DNA of 64,000 nt, taken from NCBI RefSeq assembly GCF_042676085.1, contig NZ_JBHTKH010000001.1:841272-905271 (forward strand), in the 5' to 3' direction. Positions 26,269 through 34,945 of the stretch are shown one piece after another. This stretch comes from Terrabacter terrigena (GTDB lineage Bacteria; Actinomycetota; Actinomycetes; Actinomycetales; Dermatophilaceae). The stretch's first letter is position 1. Every line of letters starts with the position of its first letter. A program made the position numbers and the translations under genes. The notes beneath the pieces are model-generated. The model did not search any database. It saw only the letters and a list, made by a program, of their open reading frames with translations, and had not been told where the DNA came from.

Positions 26269-26543
26269 GGGTTCAGGGGGAAGTGCGGCGTCGGCGCAGC
26301 ACGTCAGCGACCCCGGGGCACCCGCCGCTCCGACCTGAGCGAACCGTCTCGAACCCGAGCCGGGGTGTGAGGGCGTCCCGGTCGCGGCCAAGCCCCTGCG
26401 CGGGACCTCGGACGACGACCGGGACGCTGTGAGCGACGTACCCGCAGCCCGGGGTGCTGACACCGCACCGGGCGCTTCTGCCGCGAGGCGGGAGCGCTGG
26501 ACGCGGACACGACGCGACCTCAACGACCTCCTCAACGACTTGA

Positions 26544-27059
26544 TCAATGACCTCGTCGCTGACGAGGCCGCCGTGTCGTCGTGAATCTGCGGATCGAGCT
26601 CCGAAGCCGTGCCCGAAGAGCAGCAGCGAGCAGGGCGAGGGCGCTCGGCGGACGAGCACCGACCTCCGGTTCTGCGCCAGCAGCCGCTTGGTCGATGGCG
26701 CGCGCGAAGTCCTCGAACATGCGCGTGCTCACGTCACCAGCGAGCGAGCGGCCAAACCCTGCGATGCGGCCGGTCAGGAACACCTTTGCGTCTGCGTGCA
26801 GCGAGGTGCCTGCTTCTGATGCTGTGGCGACCATGACGATCCCGGCCTGCGCGCTGCCGCCCCCAGTGTCCTTGCCCTGGGCGTTGAGGACGATGCGGTG
26901 GGGCTGCTGCTCGAGCACCTGCGCCACCCCTTGGAAGGAGAGACGCACCGGCCCGAGTGCGATGCGGGCACGTCCGCGGTACCAGCCATCACCCAGCTCA
27001 TCCGTGAGCTCGGCGCCCGGGAGGCACCGGGCAAGCAGCCGCACGTCATCAGATGGGGA
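26544..27059 (-). pseudogene. CoxG/SRPBCC-type protein lacking its N-terminus
   Basis: About 170 codons match CoxG-like SRPBCC proteins: LLARCLPGAEL, ARIALGPVRLSFQGVAQV, DAKVFLTGRIAGFGRSLAGD. The first strand and helix (about 20 residues, usually ending in a Trp-containing helix) are absent; the upstream frame to 27302 has no resemblance. CoxG proteins assist membrane attachment or maturation of molybdenum CO dehydrogenases. With the GH13 fragment beside it, this strip looks decayed. The remaining 27060-27352 shows no gene. Confidence 0.55.
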
Positions 27060-27352
27060 CTGGCGTGGGCCAGCCGCTCGTGCGCGCCCTAGCGGAGCCC
27101 CGGAGCGTGGTGTGCGACGATCCCGGTGAGCCCCTCTGCTGATGTAGGTGCGGTCACCCAGCGAGATGGAATCTGCTGGCACAGCGCAGGATTGCATGTT
27201 CTCGTCCGGCCGCCGAAGACTGTCGAGAGTGACTGAGCCGACGGGGTGCCGTGAAGTCTGACGTACTAGAGGAACGGTGTGCACATGCGGCATATCGGGC
27301 ACACTGAGCCCATGATCTTCTGCAATAGGCTTCCGTGCGCTAGTTGCGCGAG

Positions 27353-27760
27353 ATGACCGCGGGCGAATTGGATGCTGGGCGAGAAGTCGAGCGCCGGATC
27401 TTGGTGGTCGACGATGACGAGCTCATTCGTGAAGTGGCGCAGATGAGTCTGGAGGTCATCGGCGGCTGGAGGGTGACGACGGCCGGAGGTGGTCAGGAGG
27501 CCATAGATCGGGCCCGCGCGGATCTGCCCGATGCAATCGTCATGGACGTGATGATGCCCGGCATGGACGGTCCAACCGCGGCCGTGGCTCTGCGCGCTGA
27601 CCCGGCCACGGCCGGGATCCCCATTGTGTTGCTGACGGCCAAGGTGCAATCGATCCGCGATGGTGCCTTGGCCGGTCTTCCCGTCGAGGGTGTGCTCGGC
27701 AAGCCGTTTGACCCGATGCTGCTGCCCGGCGAGCTGTCAGCGATCCTGGGCTGGTCCTGA
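27353..27760 (+). CDS. Single-domain response regulator (CheY-like)
   Basis: A 135-residue receiver domain with no output domain. The acidic pocket is DDD at residues 20-22, the phospho-acceptor Asp is D65 in VMDVMMPGMDG, the switch Thr lies in LLTAK, and the conserved Lys is in LGKPFDP. ATG 27353 is used. Its stop overlaps the next gene's ATG by one base, so it belongs to the phosphorelay operon and probably accepts or shuttles phosphate between the hybrid kinase and the Hpt protein. Confidence 0.88.
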   Translation: MTAGELDAGREVERRILVVDDDELIREVAQMSLEVIGGWRVTTAGGGQEAIDRARADLPDAIVMDVMMPGMDGPTAAVALRADPATAGIPIVLLTAKVQSIRDGALAGLPVEGVLGKPFDPMLLPGELSAILGWS

Positions 27761-28221
27761 TGATCCCCAGCCAAGGTGGAGCCCGCGATCGCGAGGCGAC
27801 CGGAGTCGGGGGCGCCGGCGGCGAGTCATCCGAGTCCGGCCCCGTGGACTCGGCGATGGCTGGCTTCCGCGAACGTGCCAGGGTCTCCAACCTCGCCAGG
27901 ACGGAGGCCATTGCTGAGGCACTTGAGGCAATGTGCGACGGAACGCTGCCAGACGAGGTGCGTTTGCGGGGGCGGGCCGCCGCGCACACGGTGGCGGGTT
28001 CGGCTGGGACGTTCGGGTTCCACGAAGCTAGTGAGCAGGCCCGCGCCATCGAGGCTCTCCTGGACGACGTCGGTGCGCGCGCGGACCTGGCGAGCGGTGC
28101 CCACCGTGGGCTTGCGCAGCTGGCTCTTCTGCGTCAAGACCTGGGCGACCCGTCCATTGCGGAAGGACACTCGGCTGGTGACGGATCCACCCGGCGAAGC
28201 GGGGACCAGCCGTGCCCATGA
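27760..28221 (+). CDS. Histidine phosphotransfer (Hpt) protein
   Basis: A 153-residue protein. After a disordered Gly/Ser-rich N-terminus of about 30 residues comes an Hpt four-helix bundle with the phosphorylation motif AAHTVAGSAGTFGF (His76). It overlaps the preceding receiver gene by one base and the kinase gene by four or ten bases. Its role is to pass phosphate between receiver Asp residues of this operon. Confidence 0.8.
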   Translation: MIPSQGGARDREATGVGGAGGESSESGPVDSAMAGFRERARVSNLARTEAIAEALEAMCDGTLPDEVRLRGRAAAHTVAGSAGTFGFHEASEQARAIEALLDDVGARADLASGAHRGLAQLALLRQDLGDPSIAEGHSAGDGSTRRSGDQPCP

Positions 28222-30749
28222 CTCGCGGCGCGAGTGGCAGGACGTTGCGTCGCGGCCTGGTTCTCGCGGCCATCGTCGCCGTGGTGCTGCCGTTGCTGGT
28301 GGTGACCGTCGCCCTCGCCGGCTTCGCTGACGTCCGGCAGGCCCAGGGGAAAGCGATATCCGTACTGACTGCCCAACAGTTTCAGCAAGATGCGGACATG
28401 ATGCATGACGCCATCCACGCGGACGTGCTTGCCGCTGCCGTCAACAGCCGGACGGGTGGGGAGGCCGGCCCCACGCTCGACCAGCGGGTGGACGCGCATG
28501 TCGCCCAGCTCAGGACGGACCTGACCAAGCTCGAGGGTTTCGACCTTCCGCCGGGCTTGGCCGCGGACGTCAGACAGCTTCGACCCCGGCTGGAGTCCTA
28601 TGCTGACGAGGCCGCGGCTCTTGCCGATCTGGCACTGCGGAGTCCCGCCACGGCGCGCGCCCGACTGGGCGAGTTCGAGGCGGACTTTCGGGCACTGGAG
28701 CAGCCCCAGGCATCCCTGACGAGCAGGCTGGCCGAGGCGGCCGGGGCGGAGACGGAGGCAGCCGACAGCCGCCAGACCCAGGCCGTTTTCTGGACCGCCG
28801 CGGCAGCTACCGGCATGTTGCTGGCCATGCTGGTGCTCGCCTATTTCCTCCATCGGCTGGGCGTGGGCAACGAGGCCCTTCTGTTGCGTTTGCGCGAGCA
28901 CAGCGAGCGGCTGGCGCGCAGCAACGACGAGCTCCGATCTGCACAGCAGATGGCCCGGGTGGGCAGCTGGCGGTGGGAGGCCGCTTCGGGGGCCTCCGAG
29001 TGGAGCGAGGAGCTCTACCGCATTCTGGGGTTGCAGCCCAACATGGCCGGAGACCATGCAGAACTGTTTGCCGGTCGGGTGCACCCCGATGACCTGCGTC
29101 AGGTCGAGCGGGAGCGGCGTGCGGCAGCCGACTCCGGGGGCGACATTCGGTCCGAGTACCGGATCGTGCGGCCCGACGGGGTAGTGCGTGAGGTGGTGGG
29201 GCTCGGCACGGCCGTTCGTGACGAGCAGGGCGCGGTGGTGCGTCTGGTCGGAACGATCCAGGACGTCACCGAGCAGCGGGCTCTCGAGAGGATGAAGGAC
29301 GAGTTCGTCGCGGTCATCAGCCACGAGCTACGCACTCCGCTCACATCGATCAGGGGCGCCCTCGGGCTCATCGCAGGCGGAGCGGCCGGAGCCCTGCCGG
29401 CCAAGGCACAGCGGATGGCCGACATCGCCCTGCACAGCAGCCAGCGACTCGTGCGCCTGGTCAACGACATCCTCGATGTGGAGAAGATGGCTGCAGGCAA
29501 GCTGGAGCTCGACCTTGACTTGGTGCCCGCGGCCGAGCTGGTCGACGGCGCCATCGAGGAGATGCGGGCCATGGCCGATCTTGCCGACGTGACCATCGCC
29601 GCCCTCCCTATGGACGCGGTCGTGCTCGCGGACCGAGATCGCGTCGCGCAGGTGTTGACCAACCTGCTCAGCAACGCCGTGAAGTTCTCCCCTCCCGGCG
29701 GGGCTGTCCTCGTGTCAGCGGGTCCCTCGGATACGAGCGGCATGGCGCAGTTCATGATCACCGACCAAGGCGCGGGAATCCCGGCAGACCAGCTCGAGAA
29801 GGTGTTTGACCGGTTCACGCAAGCCGACGGGACGGATACCCGGGCCAAAGGGGGCACGGGCCTGGGGCTTCCCATCTGCCGCGGCATCGTTGATCTCCAC
29901 GGCGGCACCATCCGGGCCACGAGCGACCCCGGCCGGGGTACAACGTTCACTTTCACCCTGCCCATGGCACCCCACTCGGGTGACCACGCCGCGTCAGGGC
30001 CACTCCCGGTCGGCGCAGTCCTCATCTGTGACGACGACCCCGACGTGGTGGAGGTCCTAGCCGCGATGCTCGAGGCGCACGGCTACTCCACCTTGCGCGC
30101 CCACAGCGGCGCCGAGGCCTTGACGCTCGCCGTCGACCAAGCCCCCAGCCTGGTGCTCATGGATCTGCGCATGCCGGGGATGTCCGGCTGGGAGACCATA
30201 GCGGGCCTGCGCGCCAACCCGGCCACCGCCGAGATCCCGATCATCATCTTGAGCGCTCTCGCTCCCGATGACATGGACGTGCCGGCCGCCTCGTCCTGGT
30301 TGACCAAACCAGTCGACCAACACGACCTGTTGGCCTCGCTCCGGCGGGCGCTCGGCGCCGACCAGACCACCAGCGTTCTGGTGGTGGAGGACGATGAGGA
30401 ACTGGGCGAGGTTCTCAGGACGTTCTTCATCGATCATGGCGTACGGGCCAGGGTCGCCCACACCGGGGCACAGGCCCTGTCCATGTGCCGCGAAGTCCGT
30501 CCCGATATTCTCGTCCTGGACCTGGGCCTGCCCGATATCGACGGATATGCCGTCGTAGAGGCGATGCGCCAGGACGAGCGTCTGCGGTCGCTGCCGCTGC
30601 TCGTGTACACCGGCTCCCTGCTCACGGCATCCGACCGACATCGTCTGGTGCTGGGCGAGACTCGGTTCGCGACCAAGGCGGGTGAGTCGTCGACCGAGTT
30701 CGCGGCACAAATGATCAGCCTTCTGCGCAAGGTGACCTCCCGCCCCTGA
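28218..30749 (+). CDS. Hybrid sensor histidine kinase with PAS and two receivers
   Basis: About 843 residues. Order: membrane helix (about 15-38), extracytoplasmic helical sensor of about 155 residues, second membrane helix (about 193-214), PAS domain (about 245-355, GRVHPDDLRQVERERR), HisKA with SHELRTPLTSIRGAL (His near 370), HATPase with DQGAGIP and GGTGLGLPI, then two receiver domains (Asp in LMDLRMPGMSGW and LVLDLGLPDIDGY). ATG 28218 gives a 4-base overlap with the Hpt stop; GTG 28212 is the alternative. No DNA-binding output gene is encoded here, so the downstream target is elsewhere. Confidence 0.92.
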   Translation: MTRGASGRTLRRGLVLAAIVAVVLPLLVVTVALAGFADVRQAQGKAISVLTAQQFQQDADMMHDAIHADVLAAAVNSRTGGEAGPTLDQRVDAHVAQLRTDLTKLEGFDLPPGLAADVRQLRPRLESYADEAAALADLALRSPATARARLGEFEADFRALEQPQASLTSRLAEAAGAETEAADSRQTQAVFWTAAAATGMLLAMLVLAYFLHRLGVGNEALLLRLREHSERLARSNDELRSAQQMARVGSWRWEAASGASEWSEELYRILGLQPNMAGDHAELFAGRVHPDDLRQVERERRAAADSGGDIRSEYRIVRPDGVVREVVGLGTAVRDEQGAVVRLVGTIQDVTEQRALERMKDEFVAVISHELRTPLTSIRGALGLIAGGAAGALPAKAQRMADIALHSSQRLVRLVNDILDVEKMAAGKLELDLDLVPAAELVDGAIEEMRAMADLADVTIAALPMDAVVLADRDRVAQVLTNLLSNAVKFSPPGGAVLVSAGPSDTSGMAQFMITDQGAGIPADQLEKVFDRFTQADGTDTRAKGGTGLGLPICRGIVDLHGGTIRATSDPGRGTTFTFTLPMAPHSGDHAASGPLPVGAVLICDDDPDVVEVLAAMLEAHGYSTLRAHSGAEALTLAVDQAPSLVLMDLRMPGMSGWETIAGLRANPATAEIPIIILSALAPDDMDVPAASSWLTKPVDQHDLLASLRRALGADQTTSVLVVEDDEELGEVLRTFFIDHGVRARVAHTGAQALSMCREVRPDILVLDLGLPDIDGYAVVEAMRQDERLRSLPLLVYTGSLLTASDRHRLVLGETRFATKAGESSTEFAAQMISLLRKVTSRP

Positions 30750-30816
30750 CCGAACGCGAACGCGAACGGCGCAGCAAAGCGCAACTCGCTTCTACCTGTC
30801 CCGCACGATGATGACG

Positions 30817-30840
30817 TTGCGGGTTGGTCCAACCCTGCAA
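30817..30840. terminator. Hairpin between convergent genes
   Basis: TTGCGGGTT pairs with AACCCTGCAA (one bulged base) around a short loop, between the convergent kinase and monooxygenase genes. The remaining sequence 30750-30945 contains no gene. Confidence 0.5.
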
Positions 30841-30945
30841 TGACCGATGGGGCGGGGCTCCGGCCAGCACTTCTGGGTTGGCCCAAGCCGCGCACGCCAT
30901 CCCGCTGGCTGCTCGCCTGTGATCTTCATCGATGTGAGAGGCCTG

Positions 30946-32442
30946 TCACCTCGGGGCATCTTGAGGCCAAGGCCTCCTCACGGCCGTGTTCACACCCCGG
31001 GGCAAAGAGGACTCGAAACCGACCGTGCGGACCGCATAGGGGCGGGCGTCGAAGGTGCTGAAGCGTTCGCGAAACTCGGTTGCTCGCCCTGGCCAGAGCA
31101 GGGCCTGTCGTCCGTTGCGGGGGTCGACGTACCAGTTAGAGCAGCCGCTCGTCCATGGCTTTCCGCGGCTTCGATCGGCGATCTCGAGCGCAAGGGCCCG
31201 TTCTGCCTCGCTGGAGACCTCGAGGATCATGCCGGACTCAGTGTGGCGCAGGGCTCCGAGGAGATAGTCGATCTGTGTCTCGATCATCACCACAGCGGAG
31301 TTGTGGCTGAGGCTCGCGTTCGGGCCGTCGAGGATGTACATGTTGGGGAAGCCGTGGACCGCGGTGGAGGCGTAAGCCTGCATGCCGTCGGCCCAGTGCT
31401 CCTCAAGCGTGCGACCTGTGCGGCCGCGGACGAGGCCGGCATACGGCTGGCGAGTGGTGTGGAAGCCCGTCGCAAGGATCACGACGTCAACCTCAAACCG
31501 ATTCTGCTCACTGTGGACTGCTTCGGGATCAAACCGGACCAGGGCCCCCGTGATGGTGACGTGTGGTAGCGAAGCAGTGCGGTAGAAGTCGTTGGAAAAG
31601 AGCACGCGCTTGCAGCCGAAATCGTGGTCTGGGGTGAGCCGCTCTCGCAAACCCGCGTCGGGGACCTGGTGGGCTAGATGCTGCAAGGCCCGCGACCGGG
31701 CTTGGAGCCGAGCGCCCAGGTCGCCGACCCGGGCGTCGTAGAGCCGTTCCGCGTCGGCGAAGAGGTCGGCGCGCAAGGCGACGAGATCGTCGGGGTGCTC
31801 CGCGAAGCGGGCGCGGGCCTGCGGGCTGTACGGTTCATCCTCGCGCGGCAGGATGTACGGCGCGCTGCGTTGCATCATCACGACAGACCGCGCGCGCCGG
31901 GCCACCTCTGGGAGGAGCTGGATCGCGGAGGCGCCGGTCCCGACGACGGCAACACGGGCACCGTCGAGCCCCACGGAGTGGTCCCACGCGGACGAATGGA
32001 AGGTTGGTCCTGCGAACTGGCCAGGCACCTCAGGCACGCGCGGCGCCGTGAGCCGTCCGGCGGCAAGGACGAGCACCTCGGCGCTCACAGGTCCAGCGGA
32101 GGTCGTCAGCTGCCATCCGCAGCCGTCCCATCTGGCCGCTTCCAGGTTCGTGTCGAGGCGAAGGTAACGACGGATGGGGTCTGCGGCGCGTTCGAGATAG
32201 TCGCGGATCTCGACGCCTGGCGCGAACCGCCGGGAGAACGAGGGGTTAGGCAGGAAGGAGAAACAGTAGAGGTGCGCGGGGACGTCGCAGGCGACTCCGG
32301 GATAGGTGTTGTCCCGCCAAGTGCCGCCCACGGCAGACGCTCGCTCGATGATGACGAACGAGTCCTCCCCCTCGGCCTTGAGGCGCAGGGCGGCGCCCAG
32401 CCCGGCGAAGCCGGCGCCGACAATCGCGACTCGGACTTTCAT
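30946..32442 (-). CDS. Flavin monooxygenase, Baeyer-Villiger type
   Basis: A 498-residue FAD/NADPH enzyme. The N-terminal FAD site is VGAGFAGLGAALRL with GGTWRDNTYPGVACDVP, the second Rossmann site is VVGTGASAIQL, and the Baeyer-Villiger fingerprint FxGxxxHxxxW reads FAGPTFHSSAWD. Such enzymes insert one oxygen next to a carbonyl or oxidise heteroatoms. GAGGACG precedes ATG 32442, and the gene follows the FbiC-like gene by only 24 bases, so they are probably one transcript. The substrate is unknown. Confidence 0.9.
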   Translation of the reverse strand: MKVRVAIVGAGFAGLGAALRLKAEGEDSFVIIERASAVGGTWRDNTYPGVACDVPAHLYCFSFLPNPSFSRRFAPGVEIRDYLERAADPIRRYLRLDTNLEAARWDGCGWQLTTSAGPVSAEVLVLAAGRLTAPRVPEVPGQFAGPTFHSSAWDHSVGLDGARVAVVGTGASAIQLLPEVARRARSVVMMQRSAPYILPREDEPYSPQARARFAEHPDDLVALRADLFADAERLYDARVGDLGARLQARSRALQHLAHQVPDAGLRERLTPDHDFGCKRVLFSNDFYRTASLPHVTITGALVRFDPEAVHSEQNRFEVDVVILATGFHTTRQPYAGLVRGRTGRTLEEHWADGMQAYASTAVHGFPNMYILDGPNASLSHNSAVVMIETQIDYLLGALRHTESGMILEVSSEAERALALEIADRSRGKPWTSGCSNWYVDPRNGRQALLWPGRATEFRERFSTFDARPYAVRTVGFESSLPRGVNTAVRRPWPQDAPR

Positions 32443-32466
32443 CTGGACGTCCTCACCGGTAGATCT

Positions 32467-34641
32467 TCATCGGGTTGAGGTGCCGTAGGTCGTCGTGCGC
32501 AGCCGAAGTGTACGGCCGAGGGAACGGGCGAGCTGGCGGGCCGTTTCGACGGTCAGTTCACGGCCGAACTCGGCACCAGCCTGCGGCAAGACGCGACCGT
32601 CAAGCAGGGTGCCGCCGAGGTCATCGGCCCCCGACCGCAGTGCGGCGGCAGCGCCTGCGAGACCCAAACGCGTCCACGGGGCCTGGTGGTGGTTGATGCT
32701 GCCGTGCAGCATGAGACGCGCCACAGCGTGCACGGCGCGTGCCTCGTCCATATCCGGCGTCGTGCCGGGCAGGGGCATCGGGATGAACTCAGTAAAACCG
32801 CCAGTCTCGGCTTGGATCGTGCGCAGCCGTCGTAGGTGCATCACTCGGTGCTCGTGTGTCTCGCCGTGGCCGTAGAACATCACCGAGGTCGACCGCAGCC
32901 CCGCCGCGTGCGCGGCCCTGATGCAGGCGAGCCATTTGGGGACCGCCAAGTCGCTGGGGAACGTCCGTGCCCGATAGACCTCGTCGAGGATCTTGACGCC
33001 TGTGCCGGGCACGGTGTCGACGCCGGCCGCTGCGAGGCTTTGGAGGTGTTCGTCGAGGTTGCGTCCGGTACGGCGCGCCCCGTCGACCACGTCGGCTGGC
33101 CGGAACGCGTGCAGGTGGATCCCAGGGGCGCCTCGTTTTACGGCGGAGGCGACCTGCTCATAGATGTCGTCGGGCGAGTCGGCGGGCGCCACGCCCTGAA
33201 TGCATATCTCGGTGGCGCCGAGATCCCATGCGTCGGCGGCGGCCCGCTCGACCACCTCCGGGTCGGAGCAGAGGTCAGAGCCCAGGTTGCGGTTCACGAC
33301 GAGGCTCGCTGTTGCGCCCACGACCGACCGTCGCAGCTCGTCCGCGATGGCCGAGAGCCGGTCGAGCTCGCCGCCGCGCGCTCTCAGAAGCTGGACGCAG
33401 TCCGCGTCGGTGAGGCTCGACGGGTCCGTAGCGGCTCGGCGCAAGAGATCGGCGCTGGCGGCTCTCCTCGGCGGATCCACCGGGTGCGGCAGACGTGTCC
33501 CGGAGGTGTGGCTTGCGGCGAGCACCGGACCATGGAGTCCGGCGTCGATCCATCGGTTGCGGTCATCCACGTATGGCTGGTGGACGGTGAGGCGCGGGCG
33601 CAACCTGAAACCAGCCCTACGCGTGATCCCCTCCAACTCGTCGAGGCCCGGCCACGGCCGTTCCGGATTGACGTGGTCGGCCGTCAACGGGCTGACGCCT
33701 CCCCAGTCGTCGACTCCGGCTGCGAGCAGCCCCATCAAATCGGACGGCTGGCTCAGGTTCGGCGGCGCCTGGATGCGCATGTCAGGGCCGAGCACGACGC
33801 GTGCGGTGGCCAGCGCCGCGTGGTACTCCTCCAGCCCGGCGTCTGCCACGCCCACCATCGCGGTTGCGGGCTTGGCGCGGAAGTTCTGGATGATGACCTC
33901 TTGGACGTGCCCGTGCCGCTCGTGCACCTCGCGCAGCGCGATGAGCGACTCTGCCCGGTCCTCGAGCGACTCCCCGATGCCGATGAGCAGCCCCGTTGTG
34001 AAGGGTACCTGGGCCCGACCAGCGTCCTCCAGCACCGCCAGGCGAACCTGCGGGTCCTTGTCCGGGGAGCCATAATGCGCTCCACCGGTCTGCTCGAAGA
34101 TCGCGCGCGAGGTCGTCTCGAGCATCATCCCCATGGAGGGTGCGGTCGGGCGCAGGGCCTGCAGTTCAGCGAGACTGAGCACACCGGGGTTGAGGTGCGG
34201 CAGCAGTCCGGTCTCGGCGGTGATCCGCCGGGCAAGGTGAGCCACATATTCCAGGGTCGATGCGAAGCCGTGCTCTTCCAACCAGCTACGAGCCACCGGC
34301 CAGCGCTCCTCGGGACGGTCCCCCAAGGTGAGCAGCGCTTCCTTGCAGCCCAACCGAGCGCCTTGCTGCGCGACCGCCAGGACCTGCTCCTCCGAGAGAT
34401 AGGGAGACAGGCCCTTCGTGGCGAGCTTGGCGGGGGTGTCGACGAACGTGCAGTAGCGGCAACGGTCCCGGCAAAGCGTCGTCACCGGGACGAAAACCTT
34501 GGGCGAGTAGGTGATGACACCGGGACGCCCGGCCCGCTCGAGCCCGATGTCACGGAGACGTCCCGCTTGCGCCATCAGCGCCGCGAGTGAGTCACCACTC
34601 GCGGACAACATCTCGACCAGCTCAGCGACAACTTGACGCAC
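32467..34641 (-). CDS. FbiC-like protein with intact CofG half and cysteine-less CofH half
   Basis: A 724-residue homologue of FO synthase FbiC, which makes the deazaflavin core of F420 through two radical-SAM domains. The N-terminal CofG half is normal, with CRDRCRYCTF (CxxxCxxC). The C-terminal CofH half keeps its barrel (ATEICIQG, IHLHAFRP, VMFYGHGETHEH, GGFTEFIP, LRTTTYG), but the segment after LVVNRN, where CofH normally has its own CxxxCxxC cluster, is replaced by the short GSDLCSDPEV. Roughly 20-30 residues are missing. GTG 34641 has GGAG six bases upstream. It cannot be a complete FO synthase by family logic; a changed role or decay is possible. Confidence 0.85.
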   Translation of the reverse strand: MRQVVAELVEMLSASGDSLAALMAQAGRLRDIGLERAGRPGVITYSPKVFVPVTTLCRDRCRYCTFVDTPAKLATKGLSPYLSEEQVLAVAQQGARLGCKEALLTLGDRPEERWPVARSWLEEHGFASTLEYVAHLARRITAETGLLPHLNPGVLSLAELQALRPTAPSMGMMLETTSRAIFEQTGGAHYGSPDKDPQVRLAVLEDAGRAQVPFTTGLLIGIGESLEDRAESLIALREVHERHGHVQEVIIQNFRAKPATAMVGVADAGLEEYHAALATARVVLGPDMRIQAPPNLSQPSDLMGLLAAGVDDWGGVSPLTADHVNPERPWPGLDELEGITRRAGFRLRPRLTVHQPYVDDRNRWIDAGLHGPVLAASHTSGTRLPHPVDPPRRAASADLLRRAATDPSSLTDADCVQLLRARGGELDRLSAIADELRRSVVGATASLVVNRNLGSDLCSDPEVVERAAADAWDLGATEICIQGVAPADSPDDIYEQVASAVKRGAPGIHLHAFRPADVVDGARRTGRNLDEHLQSLAAAGVDTVPGTGVKILDEVYRARTFPSDLAVPKWLACIRAAHAAGLRSTSVMFYGHGETHEHRVMHLRRLRTIQAETGGFTEFIPMPLPGTTPDMDEARAVHAVARLMLHGSINHHQAPWTRLGLAGAAAALRSGADDLGGTLLDGRVLPQAGAEFGRELTVETARQLARSLGRTLRLRTTTYGTSTR

Positions 34642-34945
34642 AGAATCTCCAGTTCATTTGAACGACCCAAGACCACGCCGAGTCCGGTCCCCGAGTGCCG
34701 CCGCACGCAGCCCTGGCGCCACGCCCGCCACGCGTCATCGCCGTCACAGTCGCACGGCGGAACGCCAACCAACCATACGGTGCAGTGTGACCGCAGTCGC
34801 CAGCAGCGAAATTGCGGACGCACCGAGACAGCCACTGCACGATCTCTCTTGCCTCGGCGACCTGGGCACGCAGCCAGCAGAGGCTCCCAGCCCTCGTCAT
34901 CGTGACGCAGGCACCGTGTTTCGTCACCGCACGATTCGTTCGATC
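34642..34945. other. Intergenic region between enolase-like and FbiC-like genes
   Basis: About 300 bases without a supported gene. A GTTCA-TT-TGAAC inverted repeat at 34652-34663 lies directly upstream of the FbiC-like start and may be an operator. No copy of the CGCAA-N5-TTGCG palindrome was seen here. Confidence 0.4.

Noticed and set aside
32836..34590. 584-codon plus-strand frame
   Set aside because: Antisense of the FbiC-like gene, which has clear radical-SAM motifs on the minus strand.
30946..34641. Idea that the FbiC-like/monooxygenase pair carries the same IclR operator
   Set aside because: The 304-base upstream region holds only a different short inverted repeat and no CGCAA-N5-TTGCG.
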